Positions 47,801 through 64,000 of a stretch of DNA of 64,000 nt are shown piece after piece. The stretch is from Kryptolebias marmoratus (taxonomy: Eukaryota > Chordata > Actinopteri > Cyprinodontiformes > Rivulidae): the NCBI RefSeq assembly GCF_001649575.2, contig NC_051446.1, forward strand, positions 24,270,630 to 24,334,629, in the 5' to 3' direction. Numbering within the stretch: position 1 is the first letter of the stretch; every line of letters begins with the position of its first letter. The position numbers and the translations under genes are program-made. The notes below the pieces were generated by a model. It worked only from the letters and a program-made list of their open reading frames with translations, did not search any database and was not told the origin of the DNA.

Positions 47801-48550
47801 TCCTGCATGTTTTAGACGTGTTCTTGTTTTAAAACACCTGGTTTAAATGGATGACTTGTTGCCGTGCTCCTGGAGAACCTGATGATTTGGTGAGGAGGTG
47901 ATTAAACCGTTTGAATCAGGTGTGTTGGGNNNNNNNNNNNNNNNNNNNNNNNNNNNNNNNNNNNNNNNNNNNNNNNNNNNNNNNNNNNNNNNNNNNNNNN
48001 NNNNNNNNNNNNNNNNNNNNNCCCCACCCTGCTTTCATTGTTTCCTAACACGTGTCTTCTTGTTCCTCAGACCATCCTGGACCACATGCACCTGCGCTGT
48101 AAATGCCACGGCCTCTCAGGAAGCTGTGAGGTGAAGACATGTTGGTGGGCGCAGCCGGACTTCCGCCTGCTGGGCGACTACCTGAAGGACAAGTACGACA
48201 GCGCCTCGGAGATGGTGGTGGAGAAGCACCGCGAGTCTCGAGGCTGGGTGGAGACCCTCCGGGTCAAGTACGCCTTCTTCAAGCACCCCACAGAGCGGGA
48301 CCTGGTCTACTACGAGGGCTCGCCCAACTTCTGCGAGCCCAACTCGGAGACGGGCTCGTTCGGGACGCGTGACCGGGTCTGCAACGTGTCGTCGCACGGC
48401 ATCGAGGGCTGCGACCTCCTGTGCTGCGGCCGTGGCCACAACACCCGGACTGAGAAGCGCAAGGAGAAGTGCCACTGCATCTTCCACTGGTGCTGCTACG
48501 TCAGCTGCCAGGAGTGCGTGCGCGTCTACGACGTGCACACGTGCAAATAA
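26739..48550 (+). CDS. wnt3: Wnt3, secreted lipid-modified Wnt ligand (four coding exons)
   Basis: Wnt3 is a canonical Wnt: palmitoleoylated by Porcupine in the ER, secreted, and bound by Frizzled and LRP5/6 to stabilise beta-catenin. Exons 26739-26818, 41309-41550, 45010-45275 and 48071-48550 join into 355 residues plus TAA, the same length as human WNT3. Residues 1-21 form a signal peptide, then [18 protein letters not shown]. All 24 cysteines are present. The acylated serine is Ser212 in CHGLSGSC, and N-glycosylation sites are Asn90 (NCT) and Asn301 (NVS). The protein ends RVYDVHTCK. It matches WNT3 rather than WNT3A at [14 protein letters not shown] and GVLVSREF, and in length. Intron 1 is 14.5 kb. 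nsf follows tail to tail, as in human; ormdl3 is upstream on the other strand. Confidence 0.98.
27590..28250 (+). promoter_or_regulatory. Candidate enhancer in wnt3 intron 1
   Basis: A non-repetitive, GC-balanced block 0.8-1.4 kb into intron 1. It carries TCF/LEF-like CCTTTGATT (27919-27927) and TGACAAAGAAC (27813-27823), a CCTGCAG/CAGCTG E-box region, GGCGATCGCTCGGGCCATAAA and CCAAACCGCGAGC words. The 130-codon antisense ORF has no domain. Regulatory role inferred. Confidence 0.3.
28250..29027 (+). other. wnt3 intron 1 segment, nothing recognised
   Basis: AT-rich; no repeat or exon recognised. Confidence 0.4.
29028..29440 (+). repeat. Dispersed repeat family A copy
   Basis: Starts CTTCATATCGGCCGCCACC with TTTCATGCCAGAGTTTTAGA, passes through CTCAGCTACTACCACAC and TTGGGTTGACTCCAAAAGTT, and ends ACATTATCGCCTTTC. 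Confidence 0.85.
29808..29841. repeat. (GGA)n microsatellite
   Basis: About 11 GGA units followed by a G-run. Confidence 0.9.
30378..31130 (+). repeat. Dispersed repeat family A, two or three partial copies in tandem
   Basis: The first copy starts ATTCCTCGAAGAAATGCATA and runs to CTAACAGACAGACATGATTG. A second, shorter body follows at 30760-30990 (AGCTACTACCACAGATAATT ... CATGGGATATTTTGC), and a third fragment lies at 31020-31120. Confidence 0.8.
31340..31565 (-). repeat. Dispersed repeat family A, minus-strand copy
   Basis: On the minus strand it reads from CCTTGAAGGACTGCGAATCG through CTGTCAGCTACTACCACACC to the GTTAATAATTACTTCCTGAA part. The 3' end is truncated. Confidence 0.8.
32080..32432 (+). 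repeat. Dispersed repeat family A, near full-length copy
   Basis: Begins CTTTGAAGGAATGCATATCG with CCCACCTTCCTG and ends GATCACCCACCTTTCATGG. The two ends share the ATC(G/A)CCCACCTT word in direct orientation. Confidence 0.85.
33070..33610 (+). repeat. Dispersed repeat family B, copy 3 (wnt3 intron 1)
   Basis: Tandem part (GCAGCTAAAAGC, AGCTAAAAGCTAGAAG and others, 33100-33340), then the body with TTTTTGAAGGAACTGAATGC, ATTTTGATATATGAATAACT and, at its end, GCTGACTCAGCATT. Confidence 0.8.
33611..36029 (+). other. wnt3 intron 1 segment, nothing firm
   Basis: AT-rich. A direct duplication of GTTAGCATTGTTGCTAAAGG occurs at 35529-35576. The ORFs near 33663-33974 and 34175-34456 have no recognised domain. 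Confidence 0.4.
36030..36430 (+). repeat. Dispersed repeat family A copy (diverged)
   Basis: Starts at CTTAAAGGAATGCTTATTAT, with TTAGCTCCTACAACATTAAA and GGTGGCCATCTTGAATTG inside, and ends TTAATGCCCACCTTTTGCC. Confidence 0.75.
36640..37420 (+). other. GC-balanced unique segment of wnt3 intron 1
   Basis: Includes a poly-C tract at 37073-37083 and unique sequence with ORFs of 110-134 codons in several frames, none with a domain. Possibly regulatory (TCTCATTAGCAGCTAGCC near 37367); not supported further. Confidence 0.25.
37985..38600 (+). mobile_element. Decayed Tc1-like DNA transposon
   Basis: Plus-strand reading at 38180-38340 gives transposase-like [12 protein letters not shown] followed by [11 protein letters not shown], then stops, then the SFWD position of a Tc1-type transposase. 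TTGTTGGTACCCTTAAT just upstream resembles the subterminal wording of fish Tc1 elements. In-frame stops show it is dead. End points are approximate. Confidence 0.6.
39030..39315 (+). repeat. Dispersed repeat family A copy (internally deleted)
   Basis: Starts CCTGAAGGAATGCATGTCAT with CCGCCACCTTTCATGCCAG and ends ACATTATCACCCACCTTTCG. The middle third is missing. Confidence 0.85.
39316..40224 (+). other. wnt3 intron 1 segment, nothing recognised
   Basis: No exon or repeat assigned. Confidence 0.4.
40225..40667 (+). pseudogene. Tc1-like transposase pseudogene with right terminus
   Basis: Plus-strand translation gives RGRIMVWGW, then [19 protein letters not shown], then a short internal deletion, then frame-shifted remains of the [13 protein letters not shown] region (CCCGACAGAACACC onward). 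It ends GGCAATATAGTGTAG (40653-40667), the terminal wording of this Tc1 family. The left end was not seen. The opposite-strand 138-codon ORF is a shadow. Confidence 0.8.
40668..41308 (+). other. wnt3: wnt3 intron 1, 3' end
   Basis: AT-rich; nothing recognised before the exon 2 acceptor. Confidence 0.5.
41309..41550 (+). CDS. wnt3: wnt3 coding exon 2
   Basis: 242 nt between acceptor TGACACAG and donor AAAG|GTAGAT. It encodes residues 27-107 with [18 protein letters not shown] and the glycosylated RRWNCTT motif, ending in phase 1. Confidence 0.97.
42372..42530 (+). repeat. Palindromic hAT MITE, truncated copy (wnt3 intron 2)
   Basis: Reads GGGTGTCCAACCCTGGTCCT then TGCTCCAACACACCTGATTT and CTGAATCAGGTGTCG. 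The left half is near complete and the right half is lost. Same family as 47439-47620 and 50803-51014. Confidence 0.75.
42590..43300 (+). other. GC-balanced unique segment in wnt3 intron 2
   Basis: Non-repetitive apart from GGAAGGAAGGAAGG near 42924-42938. Both-strand ORFs lack domains. A regulatory role is possible but unsupported. Confidence 0.25.
43301..44440 (+). other. wnt3 intron 2 segment, nothing recognised
   Basis: A short (TG)n lies at about 44142-44153. No exon or family recognised. Confidence 0.4.
44446..44788. mobile_element. MITE with inverted ends GGCTT...GTTCCTGTGTGGACAAAGCC
   Basis: The left end GGCTTCGTTCACATGGAAAC and the right end GTTCCTGTGTGGACAAAGCC are imperfect inverted repeats. 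Interior words (GGAGTCCCTAAATGAT) recur at 22525-22560. No transposase. The target duplication is not clear. Confidence 0.65.
45010..45275 (+). CDS. wnt3: wnt3 coding exon 3
   Basis: 266 nt between acceptor CTCCTTCAG and donor CTCG|GTAAAT. It encodes [40 protein letters not shown] and [20 protein letters not shown], ending in phase 0 at Ser196. Confidence 0.97.
46260..46720 (+). promoter_or_regulatory. Candidate enhancer in wnt3 intron 3
   Basis: A unique block with GGTTAATTACTC (46281-46292), a TCF/LEF-like CTTTGAT (46474-46480), GTCTCACGC and CAGTATTTATCCCCC words, in AT-rich, repeat-laden surroundings. ORFs on both strands have no domain. Inferred only. Confidence 0.3.
47250..47785 (+). 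repeat. Dispersed repeat family A copy, split by a MITE
   Basis: Left part 47250-47438 (GAGTTGTAGCCGCTTTGGTC ... AGCTACTACCACATCAAATT) and right part 47621-47785 (GGATTAGCTGTGGAGACATC ... GTGATATTTTGGTAACAGAG) are contiguous in other copies of the family. Confidence 0.8.
47439..47620. mobile_element. Palindromic hAT MITE nested in family A
   Basis: The ends CAGTGGTGTCC and GGACACCACTG are perfect inverted repeats, and most of the left half is complementary to the right half. The flanks ACTCACGT and CTTTATGT are compatible with a decayed 8-bp target duplication, judged by the family A wording at that point (AAGGTCAT). Confidence 0.85.
47789..47929. repeat. Partial palindromic MITE running into the assembly gap
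   Basis: CTCTCCTGCATGTTTTAGAC ... TGAATCAGGTGTGTTGGG, same family as 47439-47620, cut by the run of N. Confidence 0.75.
47930..48021. other. Assembly gap (92 N) in wnt3 intron 3
   Basis: Undetermined bases; the gap probably arose because the palindromic MITE is hard to assemble. It lies 49 bp before exon 4 and does not affect coding sequence. Confidence 1.
48071..48550 (+). CDS. wnt3: wnt3 coding exon 4
   Basis: 480 nt from acceptor TTGTTCCTCAG to TAA. It encodes [20 protein letters not shown] through the cysteine-rich C-terminal domain to YDVHTCK, with 16 of the 24 cysteines and the acylated Ser212. It is markedly GC-rich, so long antisense and out-of-frame ORFs overlap it; these are shadows. 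Confidence 0.98.
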   Translation, partial: TILDHMHLRCKCHGLSGSCEVKTCWWAQPDFRLLGDYLKDKYDSASEMVVEKHRESRGWVETLRVKYAFFKHPTERDLVYYEGSPNFCEPNSETGSFGTRDRVCNVSSHGIEGCDLLCCGRGHNTRTEKRKEKCHCIFHWCCYVSCQECVRVYDVHTCK

Positions 48551-49298
48551 AATAAAAACAAACTGACTGCTTGGACCTTCAACCCGACTCCTGCACGACC
48601 TCCCCGCTCCCATAACTCAGGCTCTAATGGGTGATTCCAACCAGAAGCTGATTCTTCTGCAGCAGACTGTCCGAACCCCCCCTTCCCGCCCCCATGTCTT
48701 TATTTATTTCCCCCCCCCTCCATGCCCACACTGTTCGTGGCATGTATAGTAACACTTTTCACCTGTGAGATTAATGCAGTAAAACTCTTCTGACTAACAC
48801 CTCATCCCTCCAGCCACTCAAGCTGTTTTTGTTCCTTTTTCTATTTAATCCAAACCACCTAAAGTGATCCAGAGCGCTTCGACAGCTACAGAAAACCCAC
48901 CGTTTTGTAACTACTGAACTGAGAGTGGGCAGGTGGGCCTCGGATGAGCCACAGTCCTGTCTTTATGTAAACTACTGAGCTGAATCCTCAGAGTTGCTCC
49001 TTTTTCTGCTGACTGACTGCTGCTCCAGTCAGTCAACTGGGAAGTCTGGAAGATATATGCTACAGTGTGATTTTTTTTTTATAGCCTTGCATTTCTGAAT
49101 TATTACCACTGGGAGGGGACTGGAGGTATGCAGGAGGGGGGCGCGCTCATTCCTCTGACTAACAACCCTACACATGTACATGTATGCACTATTCAGTTAA
49201 TTCCAGGAGGGTAAAAAATAATCTCTGCATTGTTTATATGAGCAAATTCTTCTGTTTTGAAAATGATGTCTTTGTTACTACAACCACAATTAAAAAAG
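48551..49298 (+). other. wnt3: wnt3 3' UTR, proximal part
   Basis: Follows the TAA. AATAAA words overlap or directly follow the stop (48546-48556) and are too near to be likely cleavage signals. Others lie at 49312 (inside a transposon) and in AT-rich DNA further on. The UTR end is not determined. Confidence 0.5.
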
Positions 49299-50107
49299 TT
49301 GTGTAAACTGTAAATAAAACAGAATGCAATAATCTGCAAATCTCATAAACCCATATTTTATTCACAGAGGAGCATAGTAAACATCAAATGTTTTAGAAAT
49401 TGGACCAATCTTTGAATAAAAATAAGGTAATGTTGAATTTGATGGAAGCACCACACCTCAAAAAACGTTTCCCTCTGTGCAGCATCTGTAAACATCTGGA
49501 CCTGAGGTTGTCCCATTCTGTCTGTTCAACAGTCCTGGATGGGAGGCACTAATGCACCCCCATACCATCAGAGAGGCAGGCTGACCTCAGAACAGTTCTC
49601 CTCTTTGGTCCAGAGGAGACATCTGTTCACATCTGGCTTCTTCTCTGCCTGATAGAGCTTTAAGCAGCATTTGTGGACGGCATGGTGAACTGTGTTTACA
49701 GACAGTGTTCCTGAGCAGAACAGAACCAGAACCAGCCTTGACCTTTGACCTCAGAGGTTTCTACAGATGATGGGAGATTCAAAGTCCCATTGAGGAACCT
49801 GGTGAACCTCTGCCCATCTTTACTTCTGACAGATTCAGCCTCTAAATTAATATTTTTATCTCCAGTCCTCTGACTGACCTGCTGCCAATTAAACTAATTA
49901 GTTACTAAATGCTCCTTCAGCTGTTTCATAACACTTGAAGTCTTTTGTTGCTGCCACAAAATAAAAATACCTTTTTCTTTTTTTCTATAACTGGTTCAAT
50001 TTCTTAGTTTGAACATTTGATATGTTTACTATGTTCCATTGTCGAAAAAGTATGGGTTTCAAATTTGCAAATCATTGCTTTCTGTTTCATTTACATTTTA
50101 CACAACA
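49299..50107. mobile_element. Non-autonomous DNA transposon with about 100-bp terminal inverted repeats
   Basis: The left TIR (TTGTGTAAACTGTAAATAAA, 49299 to about 49395) is the near reverse complement of the right TIR (about 50010-50107, ending TTACATTTTACACAA). Shared words include GCAAATCT/AAATTTGC, AACCCATA and ACATAGTAAAC. The interior (49400-50000) encodes nothing recognisable. I recall this 'GTGTAAAATGTAAATAAAACAGAATGCAATGA'-type terminus as widespread in teleosts. It may lie inside the wnt3 3' UTR and supplies an AATAAA. Confidence 0.85.
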
Positions 50108-50794
50108 TCATATTTAAAATGGGAAGATCAACCTGTAAAATACTTGTGATTTCCAGAGATTTCATGCAACAGAAGATTATTTACAGCAAATGTACGCATC
50201 ATACTTGAGTCAAGCTTTAGCGCATCTGATAATAGTCCTGATCTTCAAGAGGTTCATCCTAAAAATAAATATTTCAAACTTTTTCAGTTTTTAAAAAAAG
50301 AAGAAAATGGGAGACAAGTGATGACATGTGCAGAGCATGGGGTAGAGAAGCTTCTGATTGGCTCTCTCATCCCTCCTTCATTCTTTCATTTTTTTATTTT
50401 TTTCAGCTGAAGTATTCTTGAAGCCTGATTTATGAACTTGTGTTCTTGTCTGTACACCCTAAAACACGCCCGCCTTACTGTTTTGGAAAACTATCCTGCA
50501 GTTTGGCTGAGAAACGCAGCAGAGGCATGGATGTGCGCTTCATTTAAAACAAAAAGAAGACTGAAGACTAATATGGTATAAATTGGGATTAAAGGGAAAA
50601 GGCTTCCTGCCCCTGTAGCTTTCTTAACTTTAGTTTCCAGAACTTTGAGTCGAGGCTGTTTGGGGGAACAGTTTGTTTCTGTTCTGACGCTCATCTGCTT
50701 CCTGTTTGTCGTCTCCAACAACAAAACCACGAAGGAAGCTGGCGTCTCGCTTCTCAGTTTCCTCCTGAGAGTCACAGACGCTCGCAGTCTCATC
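50108..50794. other. wnt3-nsf convergent interval, nothing recognised
   Basis: AT-rich; the 100-codon minus ORF at 50491-50793 has no domain. Confidence 0.4.
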
Positions 50795-50802
50795 GCTTAA
50801 GC

Positions 50803-51014
50803 CAGGGGTGTCCAACCCTGGTCCTCAGGGCTTCTATCCTGCATGTTTTCCTTGTTTCTCTGCTCCAACACACCTGATTCAGTGGTTTAATCACCTCTTC
50901 ATGTTCTGCAGAAGCCTGTTAATCACCCATTGATTCAGATCAGGTGTGTTGGAGCAGAGGAACAAGGAAAACCTGCAGGATGGTGGCCCTGAGGACCAGG
51001 ATTGGAGACCCCTG
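50803..51014. mobile_element. Palindromic hAT MITE, intact copy with 8-bp TSD
   Basis: The ends are CAGGGGTGTCC and GGAGACCCCTG. The two halves (CCTGGTCCTCAGGG ... and ... CCCTGAGGACCAGG) fold on each other. The flanks GCTTAAGC (50795-50802) and GCTTAAGG (51015-51022) are an 8-bp target duplication with one mismatch, the hAT signature. No coding capacity. Confidence 0.9.
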
Positions 51015-51740
51015 GCTTAAGGTTTGAACGTGTCTTAAAAGCAGATTTACATCCAGAGCCGTCCGACTGAGCAGGAAGACATGTCCAGGTTTAAAAAGCA
51101 TAAATATTAGTCAAAATTTTAAAAAACTGGTCCAAATCTGCCTATCTTCATTTTGAAAGCCTACTCTGTTACAATAAATCATAAAAAGAATGCAGTTTGT
51201 CAAGCTGTGGACAAGAAAAAAGGCCCCCGTTTCTAAAATATAATTTAATCTCGATGTAAAGTGAAAGTTTGGTTGATTTCCTGGATTCTCGGAGCAGAGG
51301 CAGCTGCAGCATCCTCCACCCCTCCACCCTCCCACTTGTCCCGCTATATCCAAAGTTTTGTACAAATGTTTCAAAGTGAATAATTCCCTTTTTATTTTAT
51401 AATCGTAAATGTTATGTTTTTATAATTATTATTTATTATACAATGTATATATCTGTATGACTGAACTAAGATTATATATTTGAAGAACAAAGTTTGTCTC
51501 GTTTCATGTTTTGCCTTCACAACGATAACCTCACCTTTAAAAAGGGATAGTTCAGTGTTTGTTCTGTGGAACGGTTAATAATTAACATCTTACCTGTAGG
51601 CTGTTTGGAGAGCAATCTGCGTCAGGTAAGATATTACTGCTCCAATTTAAAAGAGCTGAACTATTTCTTTAAGACCGTTTTGTGCCAATTTATGGCTTCC
51701 AATCGTTACGAGCCAATTAAAGAACTGGAATTCTGTTTTA
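51015..51740. other. Convergent interval, AT-rich
   Basis: Nothing recognised. The AT-rich stretch at 51400-51500 looks like a distal 3' UTR end but lacks a clean poly(A) signal. Confidence 0.35.
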
Positions 51741-51965
51741 ATCATCATGATGGAGTTGCAGCCATTTTGGTGAAACCTTGATATTAATGTTTAACACCAC
51801 CTGACACTCAGACCGACTCTCAGCTACTACCACACCACATTTTAGCTGCATATCTGTAACACTGAAGCCACTTCTGTGTTTTTAAGGTAACTTGGCTGCA
51901 GCAGGTTGACTCTAAATTACCTTCTGAAAGGTTTATTATAATCCCTCCAGCATTTTAATTAAAAG
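51741..51965 (+). repeat. Dispersed repeat family A copy (partial)
   Basis: GATGGAGTTGCAGCCATTTT with GGTGAAACC, CTCAGCTACTACCACACCAC and the ATCCCTCCAGCATTTT part. Both ends are missing. Confidence 0.75.
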
Positions 51966-53639
51966 ACTCAGATTCTGCAGAATCAAAATAAAAATGGCAT
52001 TTAGTTGCTTTTAAAAAACGATGAATCCAGACATCTGCAGCCAACAGTTTACTTTCACTCCTCCTTGAGTCATAATTACAACATCTTTGTTACAAACACA
52101 AGAACTACTGATAGTGAACTTAAGGACCAATCTTTTTTATTCAAAGTAATAGAGTATTTTAAACACCAAGAAAAAAAAAACTACAGGGGTTTTTAAATAA
52201 AACTGCAGTTTTTTTTATATTAAATGAACCAAAAACTTTCACATTTTATCAAATATATCCCAACTTCTGTATCTCAGACATCAAACGATCTTTAGATATT
52301 TCCCTTTTAGCTCTGTGCTGATCATCCATAACATTAAAACCACTGACCTCCATCACGAGCTTGCCACATTAAAGCCAACATCTCGCCGAGCTGCAGCTGC
52401 TGCCGACGGCGTTCCAGAGTTTCCAAAATGACGAGTCTCAGTTTCAAAAAGTCCCGAGTCGCTGTCGGCATCTTGACTCAGAAAACGTGAGAAACGAGAG
52501 ACAACTTCGGGAGGGTTAGGTGACCTTTTCTGAAACTAAACTGTGACTGACTGGAGACAAAAAAAGAGAATAAATTGTAATCAAACTGAGTCATAATTCA
52601 GTAATTTTTGTTTCTTATTTGCACCAAAATAAAACTGCAGGAAATCATTCACAGTTAGGTGCGTACAAAAACGTGTCTTAAGTTCCAAATCAGTGGAAAA
52701 AATTATTTTCTCTTAATTTTGTCTCATTTTAGTCATAAACAGTCAGATACAGGCTTAAAAGCTGCTAAACAAAGAAATATGGTTCTTTCAGACAAAAACA
52801 AAGTCATTTTATCTGAAATTATTTTAAACCCTCAGGACTAGACCCAGACTTTTAAAAAATAAAAATAAATGTACTGAAGGAACTAAAGTCTCCAGATTTG
52901 TTGGCAGAGTTTAAATGTTAAGGCTGATCAGTGTCAGAGGGTTTCATCAATAATTTACAACCTTTCTTGTTAGCAACATTTAATTTATTCATACAATAAA
53001 AAGATCCAACAAGAGCACGGTGTCCTGGAATGATTCGATTACTGAGCATACAAATAAAACCTGGATAAACAAACATAATTAGTGTTTGCACGAGCTCCTC
53101 CTGCCACGGAAGTGCCTCGTTTGCCCCGACAGATCGAAATAAAATCCCAGAGGAGCGTCGGGGACGTGGTAGATTACAGCCTTAGCCATCAGCAAACACA
53201 AAACACAAACATGAAGAGTTCGTCTCTGTGATTTCACACGGTGCTGAAGAGGAGACGGTGGCCTGGTGGAGCTTCAGGGATGGATTCCTGCCAGCCTCTT
53301 TCAGGCGTCTGAGCGAGAAGACACGAAGAAAAGTGAGAGAAGACAGACGAGCGAAGGAGGCGTGTTGCCGCAGGAGAGCACCTGTCTCCTCGACCTATTT
53401 TTAGGAACGCCAACTATACCATAAGTCTCTGAGGCTGCGATGAGAAGAGAAAGCTCCTGCAGCAGCAACAGAAGCCGGGGTTTGTTGTCTATCAGTCCTC
53501 ATGGGATAGATTTAAAGAAACTTTCAGAAAGTTTGCAGCTTATTAGGATTTAAGAGGCTGAATCAGAGAACAGCTCGAGCTAAAATGCAGCGTGAATGAT
53601 GAGTGCTCAACAACTTCATTAAATTTGCTTCAAACTGAG
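51966..53639. other. Convergent interval toward nsf 3' end
   Basis: No exon assigned. A minus-strand AATAAA (TTTATT at 52984-52989) is a candidate distal nsf poly(A) signal. 45560-45620 and 52500-52570 share GTGACTGA...GGAGACAAAAAAAG...GAATAAA, a further low-copy repeat. Confidence 0.35.
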
Positions 53640-54080
53640 CTGGTAAAGTTAAATCAAGCAGAACACAGGCTGAAAAGAGCAAAACAGGAGCTAAAGGCAT
53701 CAGAACGGCAGTTAAATGAGCAGAACAGAAGCTAAAAAGAGCAGAATACCAGCTGAGATGAGCTAAAAGCTCAAAGTGACAGAAAACAGAGAAAAATAAG
53801 TGTTAAAAGTAGCAAATCAGAAGCTGAAAGTAGCAGAATGGATGCTAAAGCTAAGTGTAGCTAAAAACTTAAAGGTGCAGAACAGTAGCTAAAAGTAGCA
53901 TAAGAAGGAAAAATACAGCAAGCCTGAAGCAGATTTCAAAGAAAACATTGTTTTTATAAGAGCTGAAAAGATCTCCGTGGATTTCTATCTGGAATTTCAT
54001 TTGAAATAATTAGGAAAGTTTAAGAATTAAAAACAAAAAGTCTTGAACAGTTTTATGTACGAACGGTTCACCAAAGCTAA
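53640..54080 (+). repeat. Dispersed repeat family B, copy 4
   Basis: Tandem AGCTAAAAAGAGCAGAA/AGCTAAAAGTAGCATAA units (53685-53900), then the body with GAAGCAGATTTCAAAGAAAA and GTACGAACGGTTCACC. It would lie in the nsf 3' UTR if the distal poly(A) site is used. Confidence 0.8.
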
Positions 54081-54346
54081 CCTTCAGCAGCGTCTCCTGA
54101 GCCACCAGAAGCCTGCGGTGGTGTATTTAATTCATGTCTCAGAGTTAAACTGAAGTAAAATCGTGTCTCGACTCTTTGAGACGAGCTGGAAACTCAGAGC
54201 TGCAAGAAAACTGTCCGGCTTAAGAGAAAATGAGCCGTTTTGATGGTGCTAAATCATTCAGATTTGTTGTTGATCTGTCTCTAATCTTTGAACACAAAGC
54301 CGACTCTGCAATCTCACCATGGAAGGATGCCTCTTCTTCAGCGAGT

Positions 54347-54374
54347 CTAGATTGCTGCGAAGTTCGACCCCAGT
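54347..54374 (-). CDS. nsf: Candidate nsf terminal exon
   Basis: The best acceptor downstream in the right phase is the pyrimidine-rich GTTCCCCTCCGTGCAG, 118 nt after the donor at 54493. It would give A-LGSNFAAI then TAG, against SPLDFD in human. Only the Asn-Phe/Asp-Phe position agrees. Other acceptors lie further away, and none gives SPLDFD. A minus-strand ATTAAA (54126-54131) could end such a transcript. Confidence 0.3.
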
Positions 54375-54492
54375 CTGCACGGAGGGGAACACAGAACACG
54401 GACAGTATTAATCATACTTCATGCCATGATCAAAATGTACACATCTGAGGAGCGAGTGTTCAGTGTCAGCGAAGCAGGAAGTGAATACTTAC

Positions 54493-63733
<9,241 letters not shown>

Positions 63734-64000
63734 CTGGAGGCACAGGCAGGAAAAGGAAACGTCAGCTGCCTCTTTTAGAGCCCAATTTAAAACAAACAGT
63801 GGGTTGTGTAGTAACTTTGACAGTACTGTAGATAACTGTTAAAAAGTCATGAAAATAAAAGCAACAATTTACAACAAAACCTGAAGATTTACAGTGAATC
63901 TGCAGCAGCAGCTGAGAAAACTCAGGGTTGATTTAAAGGATGGATTGTTTAAACACAAAAAAATCATTTTAAAAAGGAAGCAGGGTTCTTCCACCTTCTC
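63734..64000 (-). other. nsf: nsf intron running off the window
   Basis: No coding sequence for the residues before GCKHVKG is present, so the preceding exon lies beyond 64000. Confidence 0.8.

Noticed and set aside
48116..48613. 165-codon antisense ORF and two out-of-frame plus ORFs over wnt3 exon 4
   Set aside because: They exist only because the wnt3 exon is GC-rich; the wnt3 frame has all family motifs.
53100..53170. nsf terminal exon reading APLGFYFD
   Set aside because: The wording resembles SPLDFD, but no acceptor AG precedes it and the frame runs on for a further 16 or so codons.

Overview
This is vertebrate nuclear DNA, almost certainly from a teleost fish. It is AT-rich and intron-bearing, with GT-AG splice sites, microsatellites, and fish-type dispersed repeats (hAT MITEs, Tc1-like remnants, a 5'-truncated LINE, an LTR). 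The short MITEs and one roughly 400 bp interspersed repeat remind me of percomorph genomes, perhaps killifish or livebearer relatives. That is recollection rather than a search result.

Three protein-coding genes can be read with confidence. (1) ormdl3, minus strand: coding exons 15629-15456, 14632-14481 and 13703-13568, a 5' UTR exon near 17.3-17.6 kb and a GC-rich promoter near 17.6-17.7 kb. The product has 153 residues, the family length. (2) wnt3, plus strand: coding exons 26739-26818, 41309-41550, 45010-45275 and 48071-48550, giving 355 residues with all 24 Wnt cysteines. (3) nsf, minus strand: twelve coding exons from 63733 down to 54493, covering human residues 249-738 without an indel. 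Its N-terminal exons lie beyond the right edge, and its last few codons are uncertain. wnt3 and nsf are tail to tail, as in human 17q21. ormdl3 and wnt3 are divergent, with about 9 kb between their promoters. No wnt9b, the usual head-to-head partner of WNT3, was seen there.

Layout: 1-13.5 kb holds an LTR end, a LINE insertion with target-site duplication, a 27-copy minisatellite, a hAT MITE, a perfect 17-bp-arm hairpin and a candidate conserved noncoding block. 13.5-17.7 kb is ormdl3. 17.7-26.7 kb is intergenic, with several GC-shifted blocks that may be wnt3 regulatory DNA. 26.7-48.6 kb is wnt3, whose 14.5 kb first intron is full of one dispersed repeat family and two Tc1 remnants. 48.6-54.3 kb is the wnt3/nsf convergent interval, with a long-TIR DNA transposon and a palindromic MITE. 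54.3-64 kb is nsf, whose introns carry copies of a second dispersed repeat family built from a short AGCTAAAAG-type tandem plus a unique body.

The genes share no pathway. ORMDL3 restrains serine palmitoyltransferase in the ER, Wnt3 is a secreted lipid-modified morphogen, and NSF is the SNARE-disassembling AAA+ ATPase. No new multi-gene system was found. The least explained material is the two dispersed repeat families, the two-variant minisatellite and the candidate regulatory blocks.
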